Assembly: GCA_964242735.1 (NCBI GenBank) | Contig: CAXTAK010000026.1 | Location: 1 to 31,978 of the forward strand | DNA from: CADCUY01 sp964242735 | GTDB taxonomy: Bacteria; Actinomycetota; Actinomycetes; Actinomycetales; Quadrisphaeraceae | Length of the DNA: 31,978 nt | Direction: 5' to 3' | Shown: one piece after another, positions 15,046-21,855 of the stretch | How positions within the stretch are numbered: position 1 is the first letter of the stretch | Layout of the letters: every line of letters begins with the position of its first letter | Program-made: the position numbers and the translations under genes | The notes under the pieces: generated by a model | Database searches by the model: none | Seen by the model: only the letters and a program-made list of their open reading frames with translations | Told to the model about the DNA's origin: nothing

Positions 15046-15928
15046 CGCTGGCCCCCTGGAGGTCGTCGAGGCGGTCCAGGAGCCTCGGCGCCGACGCGGC
15101 GTCCAGCTTGCGCGCGAAGAGCTTGCGGCTCGCCAGCAGCGCGGGCACGTCGTCCTCGACCAGGTGCCGGGGGTGGGCCCCCGCCCAGTCGATGTAGTGC
15201 AGGTCGTCCTGCACGACCCGGTCACGGTGCTCGGAGGCGTCCACCACCATCTGCACGACGTTCTCGTCGGGCACCAGCACGCGGCGGAAGAAGCGCACCA
15301 CGTCGGGCCGGGCGCGCAGGAACGCGACCACGTCGGTGGCGGCGGCGGCGTCCAGGGCCCACCACTGCGAGCCCTGCAGCGCCCGCAGACCCCGGGGCAT
15401 CCTGCGGTGGTGCAGTCCGGGGGTGAAGCGGTTGGGCACCGCCACGAGGCGCCGGCCGACACGGAAGTGAGCGCGGCCCAGGCGCTCCAGGCGCCCGTTC
15501 CAGAACCACCGCTCGTTGCCCGTGCGATCGGGCCAGACCGGCCCGTCGCCGGAGGAGCTGAACAGGAACGACGTGCCCCGGTGGTCGGTGAAGAAGCGCG
15601 TGGTGGTCGCGGCGTCCTTGATCGGGTAGCACTGGCCGCTGAGCAGCACCACGTGCGAGGCCGTCGGCGCTGCGACCAGGGCGCGCTCGACACCGCGCAC
15701 CGTCGCCTCCACGAGGGAGTAGCTCCCCCACCGGCAGGCGACCCGGTCGCTCAGGAGCTCCACCGACCCGTCGGCGAGCTCGCGCTCCAGCGCGAGGGCG
15801 AAGGGCGCGAGGTCGCTGCGCCGGTCGATGTGGAGGACCACGTGGTGACCCCCGGGCAGAAGACGCCGCACCAGGCGGGCCAGCTGCTCCGGGAGGTGGT
15901 GGGCGAGGACGACGTAGGCGACGCTCAC
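15038..15928 (-). CDS. GT14-type (core-2/I-branching) beta-glycosyltransferase
   Basis: A 296-residue protein recognised as the core-2/I-branching enzyme family (GT14; GlcNAc- or xylosyltransferases in eukaryotes). Matching segments are AYVVLAHHLPEQLARLV at the N-terminus, GSYSLVEATVRGVERAL, HVVLLSGQCYPIK (92-104), GSQWWAL (186-192), PDENVVQMVVD and DLHYIDWAGAHPRHL. These inverting, often metal-independent enzymes typically make beta-1,6 or related branch linkages, so a branching step is an attractive inference; bacterial members are mostly uncharacterised. The start GTG 15928 has an AAGGGA-like site about nine bases upstream. It is the first gene of the leftward pair with the pyruvyl transferase. 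Confidence 0.85.
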   Translation of the reverse strand: MSVAYVVLAHHLPEQLARLVRRLLPGGHHVVLHIDRRSDLAPFALALERELADGSVELLSDRVACRWGSYSLVEATVRGVERALVAAPTASHVVLLSGQCYPIKDAATTTRFFTDHRGTSFLFSSSGDGPVWPDRTGNERWFWNGRLERLGRAHFRVGRRLVAVPNRFTPGLHHRRMPRGLRALQGSQWWALDAAAATDVVAFLRARPDVVRFFRRVLVPDENVVQMVVDASEHRDRVVQDDLHYIDWAGAHPRHLVEDDVPALLASRKLFARKLDAASAPRLLDRLDDLQGASGG

Positions 15929-15968
15929 CGCCTCGCCGTCCCTTGCTGTCGGTGACCCACGATCACAG

Positions 15969-15996
15969 ACGGTAGAACAGGGTGGCGCCCCAGGAA
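15969..15996 (-). promoter_or_regulatory. Candidate promoter of the GT14-pyruvyl transferase pair
   Basis: Minus-strand TACCGT (15974-15969) with TTCCTG (15996-15991) sixteen bases upstream. Transcription would start about 34 bases before GTG 15928, leaving room for the ribosome site. The -35 match is weak. Confidence 0.35.
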
Positions 15997-16048
15997 GCGG
16001 ATCAGGAGGTGTCGGGGTGATCCGGGCACGCTCGCGTCAGCTCCGTCC

Positions 16049-16054
16049 TACTGT
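16049..16054 (+). promoter_or_regulatory. -10 box TACTGT of a leaderless GT4 gene
   Basis: TACTGT ends six bases before GTG 16061, the first start codon available in that frame, and no ribosome site is visible. This is the same layout as at 12283, 17201 and 29353. Confidence 0.5.
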
Positions 16055-16060
16055 CCCCGC

Positions 16061-17170
16061 GTGGACGGCGCGCACGGCCTCGGCGGGCACCGGCAGGTCC
16101 TCCCCGTCTTCGGCGGCGCGCTCGACGTCGCCGACTGGCGGGCGCGGCACGCGGACGGCCACGTCCCCGACGCCGTGCCCTACGGGCTGGACCGCCTCGG
16201 TGCCCACGGCTGGGAGCTCGTGGAGGAGCCGCCGGGGTGGCTGGGCACGGCTTCGGCGCAGCTCGCCCGCGGGGCGGTGCGGCGCGGCGGTGGGGGCTAC
16301 GACTGGCTCCTGGCTGCCAGTGGGCGGCCCCGAGCGGATGTCGTCCTCAGCTGGGACGAGCGGCGCGGCGTCCCGCTCGCCGTGGCGCACGGACGGTCGG
16401 TGCCGGTGGTCACGAACGTCATCTGGGCCACGGACGCGCGGGCTGGACGTCCAGCGGTGCACCGCGCCGCGGCCCTGGGCCTGCGGCGCGCGGCCCGCCT
16501 GGCGGTGCTCAGCTCGGCCCAGGTGCCGGCTCTGGTCGAGCGCTTCGGCGTCCGCGAGGCTTCCGTGCGCGTCGTGCCCTTCGGGGTGGACGCCGACTTC
16601 TTCACCCCCGGCCCCGCACCAGCCGACCCCGATCTGGTCGTCACCGTGGGCAACGACCGCCACCGCGACTGGCCCACGGCGCTCGCCGCCTTCGCCCACG
16701 TGCGCCAGCGGCGGCCGGCGGCTCGCCTGGTCGTCGTCTCCCGGACGGCGGGGGCGGCGGTGCGCCTGGATCGGGTGGACGGCGTCGAGGTGGTCGAGCA
16801 CCTGCCGCACCCGGCGCTGCGCGACCTGCTGAGGACTGCGGGCGCCGTGCTGGTCACGACCCGGCCGAACCTGCACGCCTCGGGGATCACCGCTGTCCTC
16901 GAGGCCCTCGCCACCGCGCGACCGGCCGTGGGGACGGCGACGGCGGGCATGGCCGACTACGCACCACGCGGAGGTGGGCTGAGCCTCGTCCCGCCGGGCG
17001 ATGCGGTGGCCGCCGGGCAGGCGCTGCTCGACCTGCTGCGCGACCCCGACCGGGCGGACGGGCAGGGCGCCGCCGGGCGGCGCTCGGTGGAGGAGCGCTT
17101 CAGCACCGCACGGCAGGCGGTGCACCTGGCGCAGCTCCTCGCCGAGGCCGTCGACGGCCCCTCACAGTGA
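16061..17170 (+). CDS. Family 4-like glycosyltransferase (GT-B fold)
   Basis: A 369-residue protein with an N-terminal glycine-containing acceptor-side start (GLGGHRQVLPVFGG) and a conserved C-terminal donor-binding domain. It shows AVLSSAQVPALVERFGV, VRVVPFGVDADFFTPG, VVTVGNDRHRDWPTALAAF, and a late GITAVLEALATARPAVGT, which holds the donor-binding Glu of retaining GT4 enzymes. It should be a soluble or peripheral cytoplasmic enzyme. It stands alone with its own leaderless-type promoter and is followed 44 bases later by another transferase with its own promoter. The donor is unknown. Confidence 0.87.
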   Translation: MDGAHGLGGHRQVLPVFGGALDVADWRARHADGHVPDAVPYGLDRLGAHGWELVEEPPGWLGTASAQLARGAVRRGGGGYDWLLAASGRPRADVVLSWDERRGVPLAVAHGRSVPVVTNVIWATDARAGRPAVHRAAALGLRRAARLAVLSSAQVPALVERFGVREASVRVVPFGVDADFFTPGPAPADPDLVVTVGNDRHRDWPTALAAFAHVRQRRPAARLVVVSRTAGAAVRLDRVDGVEVVEHLPHPALRDLLRTAGAVLVTTRPNLHASGITAVLEALATARPAVGTATAGMADYAPRGGGLSLVPPGDAVAAGQALLDLLRDPDRADGQGAAGRRSVEERFSTARQAVHLAQLLAEAVDGPSQ

Positions 17171-17200
17171 CTGGAGGCAACCCGTAGTGACGAGGTCGCC

Positions 17201-17206
17201 TAGCCT
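17201..17206 (+). promoter_or_regulatory. -10 box TAGCCT of a leaderless GT2 gene
   Basis: TAGCCT ends eight bases before GTG 17215. The sequence GTCGCCTAGC around it is repeated at 6719-6728 upstream of another transferase gene. No Shine-Dalgarno is placed for GTG 17215. Confidence 0.5.
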
Positions 17207-17214
17207 GGACATCC

Positions 17215-18240
17215 GTGAGCGATGCCCCCGTCGACCCCGAGGTCTCCGTCGTCATCGTCGGCTACGGCACCCCGCAGTGGCTCGACCGCTGCCTGACCTC
17301 CCTCGCCGGGGCGGGCCGCCCGCACCTGACGCACGAGGTGGTCGTGGTCGACAACGCCTCGGTGCCACCGCTGCGGGAGTCCCTCACCGCCGACCTCACC
17401 GGCGTCCGGCTCGTCGAGCTCCAGCACAACATCGGCTTCGGGGCGGGCTGCAACCTCGGGCTCGCGCAGGCCCGTGGGCGGCGCGTGCTCTTCCTCAACC
17501 CCGACACCGAGGTGCTGCCCGGCGCCGTCGACGTGCTCGCCGCCTTCCTCGACGAGGACCCGCGGCGCGGCCTGGTCGGCGGGCGCACCCTCGCCCCCGA
17601 CGGCAGCCTCGACCCGCACTCGTGCTGGGGGGCGCCGACCCTGTGGAGCCAGGTGTGCTTCGCCGCCGGCCTCTCCACGGCCTTCGCAGGCACGCGCGCC
17701 TTCGACCGCGAGTCCCTCGGTTGGTGGGCGCGCGACACCGAGCGCGAGGTCGACGTGATCACCGGGTGCCTGCTGATGGGCCACCGCGAGGTGCTGGCCC
17801 GGCTCGGGGGCTTCGACGAGCTGTTCTTCATGTACGGCGAGGACGTCGAGCTCAGCGCGCGGGCGCGCCGCGCGGGCTACCGGCCCTCCTTCACCCCTGC
17901 CGCGGTGGTGGTGCACGCCAACGGGGCCACCTCCACCAGCGACGCGAAGGTGCTCATGGTGCTCCGCGGCAAGGCCACGCTCTACCGGCTCGGCGCGTCG
18001 GCGCCGCGGTGGTGGGCCTCCCGAGCGCTGCTGGTGGCCGGTGTGGCCCTGCGGGCCGCCCGCGAGCACGTGGCCGGATCCTCCGACCGGCGGTGGCGCA
18101 CGGCACTGGCGCAGCGCCGCGACTGGCTGCGCGGGTGGGGCGCGGTGCCGCGGGCGCCTCTGGTGATGCGCGTCACACCCCCGGCGTTCAACGGCGGACC
18201 ACACACAACAGGTTCTCGACAGGTCCCACGCAAAGCATGA
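17215..18240 (+). CDS. Rhamnosyltransferase-like family 2 glycosyltransferase
   Basis: A 341-residue GT2 protein of the WbbL/GlfT1-like branch. It has VSVVIVGYGTPQWLDRCL at the N-terminus, HNIGFGAGCNLGL at 71-83, the FLNPDTEV donor motif at 93-100, ITGCLLMGHREVLARLGGFDE, and the catalytic-region FFMYGEDVELSARARRAGY. This branch commonly transfers rhamnose, galactofuranose or similar sugars, but sequence alone does not prove the donor. GTG 17215 is close behind a TAGCCT -10 box. A C-terminal Arg-rich tail of about 60 residues is not part of the fold. It is closely related in layout to the next gene. Confidence 0.87.
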   Translation: MSDAPVDPEVSVVIVGYGTPQWLDRCLTSLAGAGRPHLTHEVVVVDNASVPPLRESLTADLTGVRLVELQHNIGFGAGCNLGLAQARGRRVLFLNPDTEVLPGAVDVLAAFLDEDPRRGLVGGRTLAPDGSLDPHSCWGAPTLWSQVCFAAGLSTAFAGTRAFDRESLGWWARDTEREVDVITGCLLMGHREVLARLGGFDELFFMYGEDVELSARARRAGYRPSFTPAAVVVHANGATSTSDAKVLMVLRGKATLYRLGASAPRWWASRALLVAGVALRAAREHVAGSSDRRWRTALAQRRDWLRGWGAVPRAPLVMRVTPPAFNGGPHTTGSRQVPRKA

Positions 18241-18245
18241 CAGAG

Positions 18246-18263
18246 GGTTAACCTCAGTGAACC
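18246..18263. promoter_or_regulatory. Inverted repeat overlapping a TAACCT -10 box
   Basis: GGTTAAC (18246-18252) and GTGAACC (18257-18263) form an inverted repeat with one mismatch and a four-base spacer. TAACCT (18249-18254) lies inside and would start a transcript about 75 bases before ATG 18337. It may be a promoter with an overlapping operator, or a small hairpin after the preceding gene. Confidence 0.35.
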
Positions 18264-18336
18264 GAGCGTGCGAGCAGCTCGGACCGTGCGGCCCCTGCCC
18301 GGGGCAGCTGCCCCCGTCCCCAGGGAAGCGACGAGC

Positions 18337-19251
18337 ATGTCACCGACCCCCGCATCAGCACTGCCCTCCGTCTCCGTGGTCATCACGCACTACCGCTCGC
18401 CCGAGGTGCTGATGGCCTCCCTCGACGCGCTCGCCGTCTCCGGCAGCGAGCGGCTCGGCGAGGTGATCGTCGTGGACTCCGCGGCGCAGCCCGACCTCGC
18501 GATCGACCTGGCCGCCCACTCCCTCGGGGTGCGCTACGTGCCCTTCGCGGCGAACGTCGGCTTCGGGGCCCTGGTCAACCGCGGCCTGCTGAGCAGCACC
18601 TGCCCCTACGTGCTCGTCCTGAACGCCGACGTGCTCGTCGACCCCGGCTGCATCGACACCCTCGCCACGCACCTCGACGACGACCCGGCCGCCGGGATGG
18701 TCGCCCCGCTGCTGCGCAACGAGGACGGGTCCCTGCAGCACACCGCCTTCCGCTTCCACCGGCCGGCGACCATCGCCTACCGGCGCACCCCGCTGGGCCG
18801 CACCGCGTCGGGACGCGCGGAGCTCGACCGCTTCCTCGACCGCGGGCGCCTGGAGCAGGCGGTGCTCGACCAGGCGCCGCTGCCCGCCGACTGGGTGCTC
18901 GGCGCGGCGATGTGCGTGCGCCGCGAGGCCCTCGCCGACGTCGGGGAGATGGACGCGACCTACTTCCTGTACTTCGAGGACGTCGACTGGTGCCTGCGCT
19001 TCTGGCAGGAGGGCTGGGCGGTGCACTACCTGCCGACCGCAGGCTGCCAGCACCGCCACGAGCGGGCCAGCGCCCGCGGCGGCGCGCTCGGCATGGTGAC
19101 CAACCCGCTGACGCGCCGCCACATCCGCTCCGCGCTCCGCTTCTTCCTCAAGCACGGCTCCCACGTCGAGCGGCCCCAGCGCGCCTCGCGGCCCCGGGTG
19201 CCCCTGCAGGTCCGCGCCCACCTGCAGGCCCAGCAGCCGGCACGGCGGTGA
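18337..19251 (+). CDS. Rhamnosyltransferase-like family 2 glycosyltransferase
   Basis: A 304-residue GT2 protein. ATG 18337 is chosen because AGGGAAG (18322-18328) lies eight bases upstream; an earlier in-frame GTG (18268) would add 23 Ala/Arg/Pro-rich residues. Motifs are VSVVITHYRSPEVLMASL, FAANVGFGALVNRGL (70-84), LVLNADVLVDPG with the acidic pair at 96-98, DWVLGAAMCVRREALADVG, and YFLYFEDVDWCLRFW in the catalytic region. It shares the branch and layout of the gene at 17215. Its stop overlaps the start of the Alg14-Alg13-like gene (GTGA, 19248-19251), so the two probably act on the same glycan. Donor unknown. Confidence 0.87.
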   Translation: MSPTPASALPSVSVVITHYRSPEVLMASLDALAVSGSERLGEVIVVDSAAQPDLAIDLAAHSLGVRYVPFAANVGFGALVNRGLLSSTCPYVLVLNADVLVDPGCIDTLATHLDDDPAAGMVAPLLRNEDGSLQHTAFRFHRPATIAYRRTPLGRTASGRAELDRFLDRGRLEQAVLDQAPLPADWVLGAAMCVRREALADVGEMDATYFLYFEDVDWCLRFWQEGWAVHYLPTAGCQHRHERASARGGALGMVTNPLTRRHIRSALRFFLKHGSHVERPQRASRPRVPLQVRAHLQAQQPARR

Positions 19252-20240
19252 GCCTGCTGCTGGTGTGCTCCGGCGGCGGCCACCTCAAGCAGCTGCACCA
19301 GCTGGCGGGGCGCATCCCCGGCGGTGACCGCGACCGCACCTGGGTCACCTTCGACACCGGCCTCAGCCGGGGGCTGCTGGCCGGAGAGGACGTGCGGTAC
19401 GCGACGTACGCCGCGCCCCGCGACGCCCGCAACATCGCCCGCAACGCCGCGCTCGCCGTGCGGGTGCTCGCCCGGCAGCGGTGGGACGCGGTGATCAGCA
19501 CCGGCTCGAGCCTGGCGGTGGACTTCCTGCCCCTGGCCGCGGCCCGGGGCGCCTCGGCGCACTTCATCGAGACCGCGGCGCGCGCGGCAGGACCCTCCCT
19601 GACGGGCCGGATCCTCGCTCCCGTGCCGGGGGTGCGCACCTACACCCAGTACCCCGCGTGGGCGAGCGAGCGGTGGGTCTACGCCGGGTCGATCTTCGAC
19701 TCCTTCGAGCCCGGGCCGCGCCGACAGCGCGGTGACGGCCGCGCCGTCGCGTCAGCGGTGGTGACCGTGGGCACCACGGAGTCCTACGGCTTCGAGCGGA
19801 TGCTCACCCCGCTGGTGGCGCTGCTGGCCGGGGCCGACGTGCTGTGGCAGACCGGGGTCAGCGACGTGCGCGGCCTGGGCATCGCCGGCCGGGAGTCGGT
19901 GCCCCACCCCGAGGTGCTGGCCGCCGTCGCCGCCGCGGACGTCGTGGTGGGGCACGCTGGCACCGGCGCGGCCCTGACGGCGCTGGAGGCCGGGCGCTGC
20001 CCGGTGCTGGTGCCCCGCCTCGCGCGGCACGGCGAGCACGTCGACGACCACCAGGTGCAGGTGGCCGACGAGCTCCACGACCGCGGGCTGGCGATCCGCT
20101 GCGATGCGGAGGACCTCACCACCGAGGTGCTCGCGGAGGCCGCGGAGCGCTCGGTGGCCCGGGTGGCGGCGCCCCCACCACTGCACCTGGACCTCGACAG
20201 CAGCGCCTCGGGGCCCTCGGGGCGGCTGCTGCGGCGCTGA
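19248..20240 (+). CDS. Alg14-Alg13-like fused glycosyltransferase (GT28-type C-terminus)
   Basis: A 330-residue GT-B protein. Residues 1-150 resemble Alg14/PssD/CpsF: LLVCSGGGHLKQL at 4-16, then DAVISTGSSLAVDFLPLA at about 80-97. Residues 165-330 resemble Alg13/PssE/CpsG: VVTVGTTESYGFERML near 181-196, VVVGHAGTGAALTALEAGR at 232-250 and ARHGEHVDDHQ at 259-269, the UDP-sugar-binding region. In many polysaccharide systems these halves are separate subunits that add the second sugar to a lipid-linked primer; here they are one chain. UDP-GlcNAc or another UDP-hexose is the likely donor, which is interesting beside glmU. GTG 19248 overlaps the preceding GT2 stop. Confidence 0.85.
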   Translation: MSLLLVCSGGGHLKQLHQLAGRIPGGDRDRTWVTFDTGLSRGLLAGEDVRYATYAAPRDARNIARNAALAVRVLARQRWDAVISTGSSLAVDFLPLAAARGASAHFIETAARAAGPSLTGRILAPVPGVRTYTQYPAWASERWVYAGSIFDSFEPGPRRQRGDGRAVASAVVTVGTTESYGFERMLTPLVALLAGADVLWQTGVSDVRGLGIAGRESVPHPEVLAAVAAADVVVGHAGTGAALTALEAGRCPVLVPRLARHGEHVDDHQVQVADELHDRGLAIRCDAEDLTTEVLAEAAERSVARVAAPPPLHLDLDSSASGPSGRLLRR

Positions 20241-20257
20241 CCTCGCCCGCGGCGCCA

Positions 20258-20274
20258 CCGGGGCATCACCCCGG
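20258..20274. terminator. Candidate bidirectional terminator hairpin
   Basis: CCGGGG (20258-20263) and CCCCGG (20269-20274) form a perfect six-base stem with a five-base loop between the converging ends of the Alg14-Alg13-like gene and the glycanase remnant. There is no T-tract, as is common in actinomycetes. Confidence 0.4.
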
Positions 20275-20878
20275 AGGGGCCTCGCCCCCCTGCAGCACCC
20301 ACGACGGCAGGGCCCGGCGGTGCGCCAGGCGCACCTCGGGGTCGCGGGTGACCTCCCAGCGGGTGGCGGCCCCCTCGAGGTCACGCTCGATCCCGCTCTG
20401 CTCGAACCAGTTGATCATCCGCACCCGCGGGAGCGCCTCGCGCGCGCCGTCGTCGTAGACCTGGCTCCACCGCGCCTGCTCGACCTCCAGGTCGGTGGCA
20501 CCCGTGGCCGCACCCTCGTGGAACAGCGCCGAGGTCTCCGAGACCGTCATGGGCTTGTCGCGGCCCTCCGCGTACTGCGCGTAGACGTCGGGCGTGGCGG
20601 TGCCCACCCCGATCGCCCGCCCGCTGCGCCAGGGCGACGGGCGAGCGTGACGACCGCGCCCGCGTCGACCCGGCCGCGCGCGCCGGCGGCGAAGCCCGTG
20701 CCCCCGACGGAGAGCACGCCGCCCGACAGGGTCGGGGGCTGCGAGACGGTCAGGGCGCCACCGGTGGGGCCGCCGCCCCGCCGGTGCGGGCCGGGACACC
20801 GGCCACCACGAGCGCGCACAGCACGATCGGGGCCACGGCTCGCCCGCCGCGCACCCCCACCTCGCCCGAGCGGCTCAC
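20266..20878 (-). pseudogene. Remnant of a secreted GH26-like glycanase, frameshifted and truncated
   Basis: Three pieces in three frames read as one decayed gene. Piece one starts at GTG 20878, overlapping the prs stop (GTGA), and encodes a signal-peptide-like segment ending at a stop at 20750. Piece two (about 20757-20637) encodes a secreted-looking segment with TVSQPPTLSGGVLSVGGTG. Piece three (about 20640-20266) encodes roughly 120 residues including KPMTVSETSALFHEG and RVRMINWFEQSGIERD, resembling the C-terminal third of a GH26 endo-glycanase domain, with the Glu of SET at the usual nucleophile position. A catalytic domain of about 300 residues would be expected, so most of it is missing. 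Sequencing errors could cause one shift but not the missing bulk. The family call is moderate. Confidence 0.55.
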
Positions 20879-21855
20879 GCGCTGACGTCGAAGAGGCTGG
20901 CGACGGAGCCGTCGTCGAAGACCTCGCGGATCGCGCGGGCCAGCAGCGGCGCGATCGGCAGGACCGTCAGCTGGGGGAAGACGTGCTCCTCCGTCAGCGG
21001 CAGGGTGTCGGTGACCACGACCTCGGAGATCGGGCTGTCGCGCAACCGCTCCACCGCCGGGCCCGAGAGGATGGCGTGGGTCGCCGCGACGATGATGCGC
21101 GACGCGCCGTTGGCGATCAGCGCGTGGGCGGCCTGCACGATGGTGCCACCGGTGTCGATCATGTCGTCGACGATCACGCACGTGCGCCCGGAGACGTCGC
21201 CGACCAGCTCGTGGACCTGCACCTGGTTCGGCCGGTCGGGGTCACGGCGCTTGTGGATGATCGCCAGCGGGGCGCCGAGCATGTCGGAGTACTGGTCGGC
21301 CAGGCGCACCCGCCCCGCGTCGGGGGAGACCACGGTCAGCTGCCCGACGTCCTCCACCCGGGTGCGCACGTACTTCCCCAGCAGCGGCATCGCCCACAGG
21401 TGGTCGACGGGGCCGTCGAAGAAGCCCTGGATCTGGGCGGTGTGCAGGTCGACGCTCATCAGCCGGTCGGCGCCGGCGGTGGAGAACAGGTCGGCGACCA
21501 GGCGCGCGGAGATCGGCTCGCGGCCGCGGTGCTTCTTGTCCTGGCGGGAGTAGCCGTAGAACGGCGCGACGACGGTGATGCGCTTGGCGGAGGCCCGCTT
21601 CAGCGCGTCGACCATGATCAGCTGCTCCATGAGCCACTGGTTGATGGGGGCGCAGTGGCTCTGGATGACGAAGGCGTCGCAGCCGCGGACGCTCTCCTCG
21701 AAGCGGACGTAGATCTCCCCGTTGGCGAAGTCGTACGCCGAGGTGGGCACCAGGTCGGCGCCGAGCTCCTGCGAGACCTGCGTGGCCAGCGCGGGGTGCG
21801 CCCGCCCGCCGATGAGCACGAGGCGCTTCTCCCCCGTGGTGGTGATGCCGGTCAT
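20875..21855 (-). CDS. prs: Ribose-phosphate pyrophosphokinase (PRPP synthetase)
   Basis: A 326-residue class I PRPP synthetase, which makes 5-phosphoribosyl-1-diphosphate from ribose-5-phosphate and ATP for nucleotide, His and Trp synthesis. Diagnostic segments are FANGEIYVRFEESVRGCDAF, YGYSRQDKKHRGREPISARL, the divalent-metal site SVDLHTAQIQGFFDGPVDHL, VVSPDAGRVRLADQYS and the PRPP-binding loop CVIVDDMIDTGGTIV. Length is normal for the family. ATG 21855 overlaps the glmU stop as ATGA (21852-21855), the usual actinobacterial glmU-prs arrangement. The stop at 20875 overlaps the start of the glycanase remnant. Confidence 0.97.
   Translation of the reverse strand: MTGITTTGEKRLVLIGGRAHPALATQVSQELGADLVPTSAYDFANGEIYVRFEESVRGCDAFVIQSHCAPINQWLMEQLIMVDALKRASAKRITVVAPFYGYSRQDKKHRGREPISARLVADLFSTAGADRLMSVDLHTAQIQGFFDGPVDHLWAMPLLGKYVRTRVEDVGQLTVVSPDAGRVRLADQYSDMLGAPLAIIHKRRDPDRPNQVQVHELVGDVSGRTCVIVDDMIDTGGTIVQAAHALIANGASRIIVAATHAILSGPAVERLRDSPISEVVVTDTLPLTEEHVFPQLTVLPIAPLLARAIREVFDDGSVASLFDVSA

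Noticed and set aside
18246..18263. A PHO box (phosphate regulon) reading of GGTTAACCTCAGTGAACC
   Set aside because: PHO boxes are direct repeats of GTTCACC-like units; here the units are inverted and only one resembles the consensus.
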